Positions 33,151 through 44,999 of a stretch of DNA of 64,000 nt are shown piece by piece. Source of the stretch: Sinonovacula constricta (taxonomy: Eukaryota > Mollusca > Bivalvia > Cardiida > Solecurtidae); assembly GCA_007844125.1 (NCBI GenBank), contig CM017570.1:53553686-53617685 (forward strand). The letters run 5' to 3'. Within the stretch, counting starts at the first letter, position 1. Every line of letters begins with the position of its first letter. Both the position numbers and the translations under genes were made by a program. The notes below the pieces were generated by a model, which worked only from the letters and a program-made list of their open reading frames with translations, was not told where the DNA came from and did not search any database.

Positions 33151-33470
33151 ATGTGACCTTTAGCCTTGGATGAAATCTCACCCCTATTGGCACACAAAAC
33201 AGCACTATAGGGGTCAATGACTTTAATTGTTGATCCTAGGATGTTCCGTCACGCCCCACACGCTGCCTTGTAATGCATTACATATGTTAAGTTCTAAGCA
33301 AGAGCTCAATGATTTTCCATTAACCCTTACCATGCAACATTTATTTCATACAAACATTTTAACAGGTAGATTTTTTGGTTAAGTTATTTGTCAACAACTT
33401 TATGCAGTGGTAATACAAATATTGGTAACGACTATGGAGCAAATAGTGCAGTTTCTGATAAGTCAGCTTC
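33151..33470. other. Spacer, nothing identified
   Basis: No repeat or exon recognised. Confidence 0.4.
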
Positions 33471-33474
33471 CCGT

Positions 33475-33550
33475 AGGTTGTTGTGATTGGTCAGGATCTA
33501 CACTATCTGCCTTAGCCTCATCACTATAAATTTAGCAGCCTACGGGTTTA
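33475..33550 (+). repeat. Dispersed family D1 copy
   Basis: GATTGGTCAGGATCTACACT then ATCTGCCTTAGCCTCATCAC. It lies about 80 bp left of the 50-bp array. Confidence 0.55.
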
Positions 33551-33632
33551 CTGGGCTTGTAACAATTAATTACAGTGTCTCCATCAACAGCAGACAATCA
33601 ATAGAAGCTTATCATCCTATGTACTCTGTTCC

Positions 33633-36600
33633 AGATAACGGTCAGAAGTCTTTCAGCTGGAGTCCCTGTGGGAGAGATGGACAGATAACGGTCAGAAGTC
33701 TTTCCGCTGGAGTCCCAGTCAGGGAGACAGACAAATAACGGTCAGAAGTCTTTCAGCTGGAGTCCAAGTCAGGGAGACGGACAGATAATGGTCAGAAGTC
33801 TTTCAGCTGGAGTCCAAGTCAGGGAGACGGACAGATAACGGTCAGAAGTCTTTCAGCTTGAGTCCCTGTTGGAGAGATGGACAGATAACGGTCAGAAGTC
33901 TTTCCGCTGGAGTCCCAGTCAGGGAGACAGACAAATAACGGTCAGAAGTCTTTCAGCTGGAGTCCAAGTCAGGGAGACGGACAGATAACGGTCAGAAGTC
34001 TTTCAGCTGGAGTCCCTGTTGGAGAGATGGACAGATAACGGTCAGAAGTCTTTCCGCTGGAGTCCCAGTCAGGGAGACGGACAGATAACGGTCAGAAGTC
34101 TTTCAGCTGGAGTCCCTGTCGGAGAGATGGACAGATAATGGTCAGAAGTCTTTCAGCTGGAGTCCCAGTCAGGGAGACGGACAGATAATGGTCAGAAGTC
34201 TTTCAGCTGGAGTCCCTGTCGGAGAGATGGACAGATAATGGTCAGAAGTCTTTCAGCTGGAGTCCCAGTCAGGGAGACGGACAGATAACGGTCAGAAGTC
34301 TTTCAGCTGGAGTCCCTGTCGGAGAGATGGACAGATAATGGTCAGAAGTCTTTCCGCTGGAGTCCCTGTTGGAGAGATGGACAGATAACGGTCAGAAGTC
34401 TTTCCGCTGGAGTCCCAGTCAGGGAGACGGACAGATAACGGTCAGAAGTCTTTCAGCTGGAGTCCCTGTCAGAGAGATGGACAGATAATGGTCAGAAGTC
34501 TTTCCGCTGGAGTCCCAGTCAGGGAGACAGGCAGATAACGGTCAGAAGTCTTTCAGCTGGAGTCCAAGTCAGGGAGACGGACAGATAATGGTCCGAAGTC
34601 TTTCAGCTGGAGTCCCAGTCGGGGAGATGGACAGATAATGGTCAGAAGTCTTTCAGCTGGAGTCCCAGTCGGGGAGACGGACAGATAACGGTCAGAAGTC
34701 TTTCAGCTGGAGTCCCTGTTGGAGAGATGGACAGATAACGGTCAGAAGTCTTTCAGCTGGAGTCCCTGTTGGAGAGATGGACAGATAATGGTCAGAAGTC
34801 TTTCCGCTGGAGTCCCAGTCAGGGAGACGGACAGATAACGGTCAGAAGTCTTTCAGCTGGAGTCCCTGTTGGAGAGATGGACAGATAATGGTCAGAAGTC
34901 TTTCAGCTGGAGTCCCAGTCAGGGAGATGGACAGATAATGGTCAGAAGTCTTTCAGCTGGAGTCCCAGTCAGGGAGATGGACAGATAATGATCAGAAGTC
35001 TTTCAGCTGGAGTCCAAGTCAGGGAGACGGACAGATAACTGTCAGAAGTCTTTCAGCTGGAGTCCCTGTCGGAGAGATGGACAGATAATGGTCAGAAGTC
35101 TTTCCGCTGGAGTCCCAGTCAGGGAGACAGACAGATAACGGTCAGAAGTCTTTCAGCTGGAGTCCAAGTCAGGGAGACGGACAGATAATGGTCCGAAGTC
35201 TTTCAGCTGGAGTCCCAGTCGGGGAGACGGACAGATAACGGTCAGAAATCTTTCAGCTGGAGTCCCATTTGGGGAGACGGACAGATAACGGTCAGAAGTC
35301 TTTCAGCTGGAGTCCCAGTCGGGGAGACGGACAGATAACGGTCAGAAGTCTTTCAGCTGGAGTCCCTGTTGGAGAGATGGACAGATAACAGTCAGAAGTC
35401 TTTCAGCTGGAGTCCAAGTCAGGGAGATGGACAGATAACTGTCAGAAGTCTTTCAGCTGGAGTCCCAGTCGGGGAGACGGACAGATAATGGTCAGAAGTC
35501 TTTCAGCTGGAGTCCCAGTCGGGGAGACGGACAGATAATGGTCAGAAGTCTTTCAGCTGGAGTCCCAGTCGGGGAGACGGACAGATAATGGTCAGAAGTC
35601 TTTCAGCTGGAGTCCCAGTCAGGGAGATGGACAGATAATGGTCAGAAGTCTTTCAGCTGGAGTCCCAGTCGGGGAGATGGACAGATAACGGTCAGAAGTC
35701 TTTCAGCTGGAGTCCCAGTCAGGGAGACGGACAGATAATGGTCAGAACTCTTTCAGCTGGAGTCCCAGTCAGGGAGATGGACAGATAACGGTCAGAAGTC
35801 TTTCAGCTGGAGTCCCAGTCAGGGAGACGGACAGATAATGGTCAGAGCTCTTTCAGCTGGAGTCCCAGTCAGGGAGATGGACAGATAACGGTCAGAAGTC
35901 TTTCAGCTGGAGTCCCAGTCAGGGAGATGGACAGATAACGGTCAGAAGTCTTTCAGCTGGAGTCCCAGTCAGGGAGACGGACAGAGAACGGTCAGAAGTC
36001 TTTCAGCTGGAGTCCCAGTCAGGGAGATGGACAGATAATGGTCAGAAGTCTTTCAGCTGGAGTCCCAGTCAGGGAGATGGACAGATAATGGTCAGAAGTC
36101 TTTCAGCTGGAGTCCCAGTCAGGGAGATGGACAGATAACGGTCAGAAGTCTTTCAGCTGGAGTCCCAGTCAGGGAGATGGACAGATAATGGTCAGAAGTC
36201 TTTCAGCTGGAGTCCCAGTCAGGGAGACGGACAGATAACGGTCAGAAGTCTTTCAGCTGGAGTCCCAGTCGGGGAGACGGACAGATAACGGTCAGAAGTC
36301 TTTCAGCTGGAGTCCCAGTCGGGGAGATGGACAGATAATGGTCAGAAGTCTTTCAGCTGGAGTCCCAGTCAGGGAGATGGACAGATAACGGTCAGAAGTC
36401 TTTCAGCTGGAGTCCCAGTCAGGGAGACAGACAGATAACGGTCGAAATTCTTTCAGCTGGAGTCCCAGTCAGGGAGATGGACAGATAATGGTCAGAAGTC
36501 TTTCAGCTGGAGTCCCAGTCAGGGAGATGGACAGATAACGGTCAGAATTCTTTCAGCTGGAGTCCCAGTCAGGGAGATGGACAGATAATGGTCAGAAGTC

Positions 36601-36983
36601 TTTCAGCTGGAGTCCCAGTCAGGGAGATGGACAGATAATGGTCAGAATTCTTTCAGCTGGAGTCCCAGTCAGGGAGATGGACAGATAACTGTCAGAAGTC
36701 TTTCAGCTGGAGTCCCAGTCGGGGAGACGGACAGATAACGGTCAGAAGTCTTTCAGCTGGAGTCCCAGTCAGGGAGACGGACAGATAATGGTCAGAAGTC
36801 TTTCAGCTGGAGTCCCTGTTGGGGAGACGGACAGATTACTGTCAGAAGTCTTTCAGCTGGAGTCCCAGTCGGGGAGACGGACAGATAATGGTCAGAAGTC
36901 TTTCAGCTGGAGTCCCTGTCGGGGAGACGGACAGATAACGGTCAGAAGTCTTTCAGCTGGAGTCCCAGTCAGGGAGACGGACT
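33633..36983. repeat. 50-bp minisatellite derived from SINE S1, 67 units
   Basis: The unit contains AGTCCCAGTCAGGGAGACGG, ACAGATAACG and GTCAGAAGTCTTTCAGCTGG. The period is a steady 50 bp and 3350 bp gives 67 units. It aligns with S1 just after the B box: AATCCTGGTCGGGGCGAAGG, ACTTAAT, GTGAGAAGGTCTTCCAGCTG at 60473-60519. The right flank (36984-37140) continues as the rest of S1. The left half mixes GTTGGAGAGATGG and GTCAGGGAGACGG forms, while the right half is more uniform. The 50-bp period shifts frame, so few long open frames occur. Confidence 0.95.
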
Positions 36984-37140
36984 TATGTAATGTAGTGAGA
37001 TAATTAAACTGACCTGTGGAATGTCAGTGGTTTTACCGAGATATCTATCTGTTGAACTTCCACCAACAAAATAACTTGATATTGCTATAAAGATCATAAC
37101 TAGGTTGCTGCAATCAAAATAAAACAAAACAAAAACAGAA
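36984..37140 (+). mobile_element. SINE family S1 3' part, right flank of the 50-bp array
   Basis: GGACTTATGTAATGTAGTGA, then GGTTTTACCGAGATATCTAT, CTTCCACCAACAAAATAACT and TGCTATAAAGATCATAACTA follow the S1 order seen at 60493-60620. It ends in an A-rich AAACAAAACAAAAAC tail. The S1 head is not found left of the array. Confidence 0.65.
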
Positions 37141-37751
37141 CTCATCAAAGGCTTCTTGTGTCATATTAGAAACTATTTTTCTCACCTATTTCCCATAAAT
37201 TTTGCAGTATTTTTGTATAAATTTATACGAAAATTTATAAAATGTAATTCACAAAAGCTTTTCAACTCAAAATACATGTTCTTCCCATTATTTATTTTTT
37301 TAAATTTGTATAAAAAAGTCTTTAAGTGTGAAAACTAAATTTTATAAATGACACCCTGTTCTTGCCATGTTTTGTTTCTTGCTGCCCTGATAGCGGGCTT
37401 GACGACTGCTTGATAGTACATGCATGCAAAGCTTTAATCTGCATTTTATGCACCAGTAATCCTAAGTCAAACCAGAGCCAGATTTCCCCCGAAATCCAAA
37501 CAGCATCTATCAATCATGATTAAATATAGGAAGACATATGTGAAATTTCATTCCAATATATTCACTTCTAACCACAATTCTAGTTGAACAACATCAATAT
37601 TTCTCACAAAATCCCAGTACTTATTACTTTTATGCAAAACTGTAACTTAGGTCTTTCTATGTTGCAAGAAACAAGCTTTATTTTAAAATAATATAATGAA
37701 GATTGAACAGTAGATTACATTATGCAGACTTCACGAAAGAAATTTAAAAAA
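37141..37751. other. AT-rich spacer, nothing identified
   Basis: The short open frames here have no splice or homology support. Confidence 0.4.
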
Positions 37752-38013
37752 ACTGGATCTTTGGTCCTCCGAGCAGGAAATAACTACTAGACTGGACCAG
37801 CATGATTGTCATTTTGACAACAAAGGTTGGTAAATTAACCTCGGTGTTATGAGTGACTGGTTTCAGTAAAAGACTGTAAAGTGTTGTTTAGTTTAGTATA
37901 TATATTTTCATAATAATTCAGAATTTTGAAAATGATGTGGCTTAAACTTCTGGTGGATCATTTTAACTTATAAAATGTAATGGACCGACAAGAGATTTTC
38001 ATGGACAGGGTCC
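37752..38013 (-). repeat. Dispersed repeat, family R1 (copy 2, inverted)
   Basis: Inverted relative of 693-977. Read in reverse it gives TTGTCGGTCCATTACATTTT, CTGAATTATTATGAAAATAT and CTCATAACACCGAGG. It is more diverged near the ends. Confidence 0.6.
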
Positions 38014-38197
38014 ACAGGGTTTTGTAGAAGAATAATAATGCTATATTTTACTTGTTTTAAAGATACTACAAAAAATGAGTATTATAAAAAGGCTAGTTTC
38101 TTGACGATGGTTATTTTCTTTAAAAAATCTGGAGCTAAAATAGGAGAGCAATATATGTTAACGTACGTGATATATTTCATCTGTGGGACCTCCTCAC

Positions 38198-38259
38198 CGT
38201 GTTGTTGGGCCTCCTTTTCTTCCCTCGCATGTTTGTCTTTCTTATGGCTGCCTTTGCGC
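38198..38259 (-). CDS. Possible 62-bp coding exon, unidentified
   Basis: I do not recognise a family. On the minus strand an acceptor-like ATTTTCATTCAG precedes 38259 and a good donor-like ACG|GTGAGG follows 38198. The open frame reads RRKGSHKKDKHAREEKEAQQ, a lysine/glutamate-rich charged stretch, and the segment is more GC-rich than its surroundings. The frame stays open beyond the donor to 38082, so a longer or unspliced reading is also possible. No neighbouring exon was found. It could be chance. Confidence 0.27.
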
Positions 38260-38303
38260 CTGAATGAAAATCTATTCACGGAAATCCTATCCATGATAAT
38301 CAA

Positions 38304-39109
38304 ACACTCGTATCGTTATGGACTGGTATCGTTATAGACACTTCTGGCACACAACAATATAATCCAACGTCCAATACTTATTAGACTTACAAATCTATTT
38401 TCTGATCCTCGGCAGCAGATCACTTTCATGCACACAATATAATCCTAGGTTAGGCTTAAATCTTATTTTGTTTCAATCTAATTTTTTGTTACAACCACCT
38501 GTCAAACAAAATTTGAATCCATATTTAATGCTTATATAACTATTAAAACTTTACAATATCTATTTTTCTGTGCTACTACAAACAGTGCCTTCACATAATT
38601 AAAGTTTTAGGTTGATAAGTCTAATTATAAATAAAATAAAACACAGAATATATATTTACAGCATCCAAGAAATATTTTTAAAGGATATCAATATTTTTTT
38701 CAATATATTCCAAATATGTTCTTTTCTTACTAACAACATTCCATTGTCAATGCTTATTAGATTTAAAATGCAGAGGTCTTGATTGGTTAGCTATTTATAT
38801 TATTGTATATATTTTAAATAAACTTTTTTTGGTTTGTTTTCATGCATTTTAGAGTAAATAACAAGGCTCCAATGCTAATTACAAAAATATTAATAAAAAT
38901 CCACTGTTCTTTTGTTTTCAGAAGGAAAGAGCAGTAAAATTTCTCTTTTTTCTATTTTGCAATTAACCTTGTCAATATTTTCATTGTATTTTCAGCTACA
39001 ATTTAAATTTTATTGCAGTTTTGTTATGGTCATATATTTAAATGTACCTAATGCTATTATGTATATGAATATGTATGTTTTATAACCCCTTAACAGCTAA
39101 CAATCCAAA
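38304..39109. other. AT-rich spacer, nothing identified
   Basis: No repeat, exon or RNA gene recognised. Confidence 0.45.
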
Positions 39110-39390
39110 GGTAATGCCCTTTAACAAACAATTCACAATTAACAGACATCAATTGACACTCCAGAATGCAATTAACAGTTAACAATTAACCATCCACAAT
39201 TATGTATACCTGTCTTCAAATAGCCTTACACAATCCAAGTTTCAAATTTAAAAATGACAACAACTTTAAAACTTACAAAATGAACAGGTTCTAATTAACA
39301 ATCCATATTACCAATCTGCAAATTAACAATCCAAAACTTACACCCTACAATTAACAATCGATAATTAACACTGCACCATTAACAATCCCC
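39110..39390. repeat. Degenerate AATTAACAATCC-rich region
   Basis: The motif AATTAACAATCC and close variants recur at irregular spacing, probably an old short-unit tandem repeat. Confidence 0.55.
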
Positions 39391-39639
39391 AGACACCCAT
39401 TTACAGATGAATGCTGGCAACAACATTTCAGCAAGCTTCAGCAACAAGTTTTGCAAGTATTTGAGAGAACACAATCAGATCTGTAGCTCATGAGGGTTTA
39501 GCTTGCTGGTGAAAATCGGTTCAATGTTTCTTTCCAATACTATTACAGAGCACTTGGGGTCTTGTTGAACACATCACTTCTGATACAACAGAATGGAGGG
39601 AACTGGTTTAAAAGTAGAACAAGTTTGAACAACAAAACA

Positions 39640-40150
39640 TGACAGATTAGAATTGACAAGGAGAATGAATTTACCCAACAAAAATTGACAGCAAAACAAA
39701 ATTGACAGCAGGATGAATTTACACAGCATAATTGACAGCAAAGCAAACTTAACAGCAGGATAAATTTACACAGCATAATTGACAGCAAAGCAAACTTAAC
39801 AGCAGGATGGATTTACACAGCATAATTGACAGCAAAGCAAACTTAACAGCAGGATGGATTTACACAGCATAATTGACAGCAAAGCAAACTTGACTGCAGG
39901 ATGAATTTACAAAGCAAAGTTGACAGCAAAGCAAACTTGACAGCAAGGCAGAACTATCAGCTGAATAAATTTACACAGCAAAATTGACAGCAAAGTAGAA
40001 TTGAGTAATAAGCAAAAATAACAGCAAGGCAGAAATGACAGCAGGATGAATAAACCCCCCAAAAATTGACAGCAAGGCAGAACCGACAGCAGGATGAATA
40101 AACCCCCATAAAATTGACAGCAAGGCAGAACCGACAGCAGGAGGAATTTA
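39640..40150. repeat. 47-bp degenerate tandem repeat, about 11 units
   Basis: The unit is AATTGACAGCAAAGCAAACT, TAACAGCAGGATGGATTTAC then ACAGCAT. The clearest copies are at 39720-39900, with diverged units on both sides. Confidence 0.85.
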
Positions 40151-41346
40151 CAAAATAAAAATTGTCACAAAAGAAAAACAGAATTCATAGACAAATAAAA
40201 AACAACATATTTCTTTAAAAAATGATATTTAACACCAGAAACTGTTGTTTAGTACATCTACTATCAATATGTGAAATCAAGGCAATAGCAAAACAATTAT
40301 TGTCAATTCAGAAATGAAGTAATTGATTAGCTGTTGCAACAGAACAAATACGAAAAACAGGGCCAATATAAGTGAAATCGCTGCAATCACTGCAATATTT
40401 GCTGCTTCGGAAAAGTAGTCACATTCTGAGACACTGAGAAGCTGTTATGTTAAACAGTTACATGGATTTTGTGTTACATAAGCCACCCCTTTATAAACTA
40501 TACAACTCCAAGTTGAATGTAGTATACGTATGATAAACAGAAGGTTAAGGGTCAAGGACCAAGAATGGGAGATCTATATCACCTTGTGCTGGTTACATAA
40601 CAACAACCATGTTTTACAGGAAACTGAATTTTTACATGCTCTAGATGGCCGTTTACATAAAAAGTGTCTACATTTAGTTCAACTTGTATTGCATTTTATA
40701 TTCGGACTTATATCTAGTTTAAACAGGTTGGACTTACTATCATACATGTGAACTCTCCCACTTTTGGAGGAAGACACACACCTTTAAGGTTCAGTATTCT
40801 TTGAAAATAAGGGGTGTTTTCCACATTTTTAGGAATCTTCCTACTTGAAAACAGATTTCTTCCTTCTTTGTTTATATGAAAATAACAAATTTCCCACTTT
40901 GCAAGTGAAAGTCTCCTACTTTGGCTTCAGAAAGAGACAACATGTATGTTCTATTGTGAACATTTGATACATTTGTACTGCATGAGTTTTTAACTATCTG
41001 TTATTTCACATCCTGTAATGGAAATACGTAGAACTATTTCTTGTCATGCTATAAATAGCTGACCTCTGTAAGGTTGGCTGTTTTACACTGAACGGAACAG
41101 TTACATGGTAAATACAAAAGGAATGACCTGACTGGAAGACACAACAACACATTAACCTTGAAAGCATGTGCTCAATTTTCCACATTCTGAAAGCATTTTA
41201 TTTAAGTTAAATGAATCAAATAAAAAAAGAAACATATTCTTGAATTTGAGCCACACTGACCCTGTAATTGTGTCTTGGCCGGTAGTATACAACAGTTTTT
41301 GTCCAAGTAACATAACACACAACTAATAATATTATATAAGTGTAAC
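40151..41346. other. AT-rich spacer, no gene called
   Basis: A 73-residue plus-strand open frame at 40530-40751 has no splice or homology support. Confidence 0.45.
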
Positions 41347-41598
41347 TGGACCTGGTAGGGCATTCTGTAAATCTTCAGCTAAAGAAACAGGCAGCCCCAT
41401 GGGTTTGATCCCAGGCCGTGACATACCAAAGTTGTTGATGATAGAAGTATAGCTCCCTTGATTGGGTGTGGTATCATGTCAGGTATTCATGGCATGCTAT
41501 ACAAAGTAAAGGCAACACTATATCTGTTTTAAATGGATATGGTCTCCAGATAACTGAAATGCTGTTGGTGGGACAATAAACCCAATAAACAAACATAA
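41347..41598 (+). mobile_element. tRNA-derived SINE family S4, apparently full length
   Basis: The head TGGACCTGGTAGGGCATTCT resembles that of the tandem units at 16337-16745, and the B box is GGTTTGATCCC (41402-41412). The tail is TCCAGATAACTGAAATGCTG then TTGGTGGGACAATAAACCC, AATAAACAAAC. The tail also occurs at 4631-4675 in reverse. The length is about 250 bp. Confidence 0.65.
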
Positions 41599-41935
41599 CA
41601 TACATGGCCATATTTTCACACAACATTAATGCAAGTCTATTATATTATGTACATATGTACTTTCAAACTCTGAACAGAACACCAGGATATGGAGCAGTCT
41701 TTCAGACATGAACAGAATTTTAAAACAAAAATCTAAAACAGAACATCATTTGACAACACAATTTAATGAAGAACAGAATATCAAACAGATCAGAATTTTA
41801 AAACAGATTTTTAAACTAAACAATTTTTAAAAAAGAAAACAATTGTAAAAATTTACATGTTCTTATAACTGCTCAGAATTTTGTAACAGAATTCAACAAG
41901 AAATGTCATAAAAAACAATATATTCCCTCATGATT
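41599..41935. other. Spacer with irregular GAACAGAATTTTAAAACA motifs
   Basis: Variants of this motif recur between 41690 and 41840 without a fixed period. No gene recognised. Confidence 0.4.
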
Positions 41936-41939
41936 GCAA

Positions 41940-42025
41940 TGACTTATGACCTTGACCACAAATATGACATTGACAAAAACTATGACCTTGACAACAACTT
42001 TGACCTTGACCTTAATTGCTACACT
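41940..42025. repeat. GACCTTGACC-type short repeat
   Basis: Seven or so variants of TATGACCTTGACAA at 15-18 bp spacing. The same GACCTTGACCTT motif occurs inside the insertion at 57588-58683. Confidence 0.65.
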
Positions 42026-42284
42026 TGTCAATGTCATAAACATTAAACATTTACATGTATATTTGTAAGATGGTAAAGTTTTCTTGAAGGTCTTCAAAAC
42101 GTCAATGCTGAGACTAAGATCTATTAAGCTTTGAAAAGCTTTTTTTATGAAATAACCTAAAATATTACCTTTAATACGACCTTGACCTTAAGAATTGCTT
42201 ATTCTGACCCTTTAGGAGCATTAAAAAGAACAAAAAGTTCATTTGTTTTAACAAATACATAGCAGAGACCAATTATGATCATTA

Positions 42285-42476
42285 TAGCGACATCCAGCCA
42301 TTTGGTGGAGGAAGACTCCAGACCAATGTCTGAGTAGAACCACCAGGTCAGCTGGAAGACATTCTTACATAATGTCCTTTGCTCTGAAGGGGATGTGAAC
42401 CCACACGGTGGGAGGCTAAGCAGTCAAAGGTGTTACAAACTGGTGACTCTACTGCCATGCTACGGACGCCCCAAAG
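42285..42476 (-). mobile_element. tRNA-derived SINE family S1 copy
   Basis: Read in reverse it shows an eroded head (GGGGCGTCCGTAGCATGGCA), the body GACATTATGTAAGAATGTCT then TCCAGCTGACC, GGTTCTACTCAGACATTGGT and CTTCCTCCACCAAATGGCTG. Same order as 60395-60678, moderately diverged. Confidence 0.75.
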
Positions 42477-42834
42477 AACAGAATAGTTAAACAAACAAAA
42501 ATAAAAATAGAAAAAAAAAATCAGAGTATAAACAGATTACAATTTTAATACTGGGCCTCTTTTTTAAAAAACATTCAATATACATTATATTAAAAAGCAT
42601 TTCACTAAGAAACAGTACTTTTTTATTTTTGTTTTGCAAATGTAGCTGACTAGTTATAAAGTATTTAGTCTTTAGTCCACATTATTTGCCAATAACCAAT
42701 GCCAGGTCATAGTTATTTGCTAACAACTATCTACAAAGGTAACTAGAAATCTCAAGAGCCTCTTTAGCAACTGTTGCAGATCCTGATCAGATAGCTCTCA
42801 ATGGGACCTGTTTTGTTTGTGTTACATCACACCG

Positions 42835-43049
42835 ACATTGTATGGTCATAATGGTGACGTCCAGATAATGAATGGTGGATGAAGATCCCAGGCTTATGTC
42901 TGGGTAGAACCACCTGTATACTGTAGATTAGCTGGAAAACCTCCACACATGAAAGTTCTCGCCCGTACCAGGACTCGAACTCATTCGGTAAAGAGCTGAG
43001 GAGTTTCAAGTCTGTGAGTCTAATGGCTTGGCCACAGGTGCCCCGCCCC
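42835..43049 (-). mobile_element. tRNA-derived SINE family S1 copy
   Basis: Read in reverse: GGGGCACCTGTGGCCAAGCC head, B-box region GAGTTCGAGTCCTGGTACGG, then AACTTTCATGTGTGGAGGTT, GGTTCTACCCAGACATAAGC and a CCACCATTCATTATCTGGAC tail. Confidence 0.8.
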
Positions 43050-43439
43050 CTCGGGATCTGGATCTAAACTGTTTGATCAATTTCTGTGAAGTAGGATTCA
43101 GCATACCAATGTAATTATAAAGACACTATAAAGGCTTAAACCTCTTGGGTGATTTTCCTTTAATGCCTTCTGTAAGAAACAACTCTTCAGGATTCACTTC
43201 TTATAAGATCAGACACAACCTACATTAAGTTGTTGTTAATTAAATCGATGTCATATGGACGCCTCTGCTTGTGAATTGGTAACTGCTACATCCGCGTATT
43301 CTCAGAAGTCACAATTTGAAACAGCTCGAGTCATTTAAATGAAATAGACTATATGTTTTACAAGCTCATATACATCTTTGTAGAGCTGACATACTGTTGG
43401 TGGGATGTTAAACCTTAATAGAAAAAAAAGCAACCTCAC
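43050..43439. other. Spacer with SINE-tail and D1 fragments
   Basis: A D1-like GGGATCTGGATCTAAACTGT lies at about 43054, and a SINE-type tail CTGTTGGTGGGATGTTAAAC lies near 43394. No gene recognised. Confidence 0.45.
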
Positions 43440-44640
43440 AAAACACCCACTTTTAATACACAATCACAAAACACTCACTCCCAATATACAATCACAAGAA
43501 ACACCCACTCCCAATACATAACCACAAAAAACACCTACTCCCAATACACAATCACAAAACAATCACTCCCAATATACAATCACCCAGTCCCAATACACAA
43601 TCACAAAAACACCCAGTCCCAATACACAATCACAAAAACACCCACTCCCAATACACAATCACAAAAACACCCATTCCTAATACACAATCTCACAAACATT
43701 CACTCCCAATACACAATCTCACAAACACTCACTCCCTATACACAATCTCACAAACACTCACTCCCAATACACAATCTCACAAACACTCACTCCCTATACA
43801 CAATCTCACAAACACTCACACCCAATACACAATCTCAAAACACTCACTCCCAATACACAATTACAAAAAAACCCACACACTCCCAATACACAATCTCACA
43901 AACACCCACTCCCAATACATAATCACAAAACACACACTCCCAATATACAATCACAAAAACACACACTCCTAATACATAACCACAAAAACACATATGCCCA
44001 ATACACAATAACAAAAACACATACTCCCAATACACAATCGCTAAAACACCCACTCCTAATAACCAATCACAAAAACATCCACTGCAAATACACAATCAAG
44101 TAATAAAAATTAAAAAAAAACACCCACTCCCAATACACAATCGAGAAAAAAATAATCCCACTCCCAATTCACAATCGAAAAAATACCCACTCCCAATACA
44201 CAATCACCAAAATACCCACTCCCAGTACACAATTGCAAAAATACCCACTCCCAATTCACAATTGCAAAAACACCCACTCTCAATACACAATCACAAAAAC
44301 ACCCACTTCCAATACACAATCGCAAAAACACCCACTCCCAATATATAATTACAGAAACACCCACTCCCAATACATAAAAAGAAAAAAAAAACCACCCACT
44401 CCCAATACACAATCACACAAACACCCACTCCCAATACACAATTGCAAAAAACACCCACTCCCAATATATAATTACAGAAACACTCACTCCCAATACATAA
44501 TAGCAAAAACACCCAGTCCCAATAAACAAACATAAAAACACCCACTCCCAATAAAAAAAACAACACTCACTCCCAATACATAACCACAAAAAACACCCAC
44601 TCCCAATACACAAGTGAGAAAGAAAGAAAAACTCCCAAAA
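43440..44640. repeat. 29-bp minisatellite, about 41 units
   Basis: The unit is CACTCCCAATACACAATCAC then AAAAACACC, with a variable length of 20 to 30 bp. Because the period drifts, open frames are short. A diverged ACTCACAAAACACA-rich continuation reaches about 44990. Confidence 0.93.
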
Positions 44641-44990
44641 CACAATAAAAAAACACATGCAATGCAGGCAAATCAAACACTTAAAACACACTAAAAACAT
44701 ACAAAACACACTTGCAGTAAACTCACAAAACACACTCACTAAACACACTTGTAAAATAGACTCACAGAAAATTCATGTTCTGCACAATTGCAAAACACTC
44801 ACCAAATGCACTCACAATACAATTCACTCTTGCAATACACACAAAATAACCAAAAATATACTTGCATTATACTAAAAAAACAGCCTTACAAAACAAATAG
44901 AAAACACACTTGTAATATTCACTCACAAAACACACTCATAAAAATAAATTCGCAACACAAACCTGCACTACACTCACAAAAACAGATTAA
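44641..44990. repeat. Degenerate AC-rich extension of the 29-bp array
   Basis: CTCACAAAACACACT-type motifs at irregular spacing. Probably the worn edge of the preceding array. Confidence 0.6.
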
Positions 44991-44999
44991 GACAATAGG

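Noticed and set aside
41940..42025. GACCTTGACC repeats as nuclear-receptor response elements
   Set aside because: They resemble half-sites, but the motif is part of high-copy mollusc-type repeats and also occurs in element E2.
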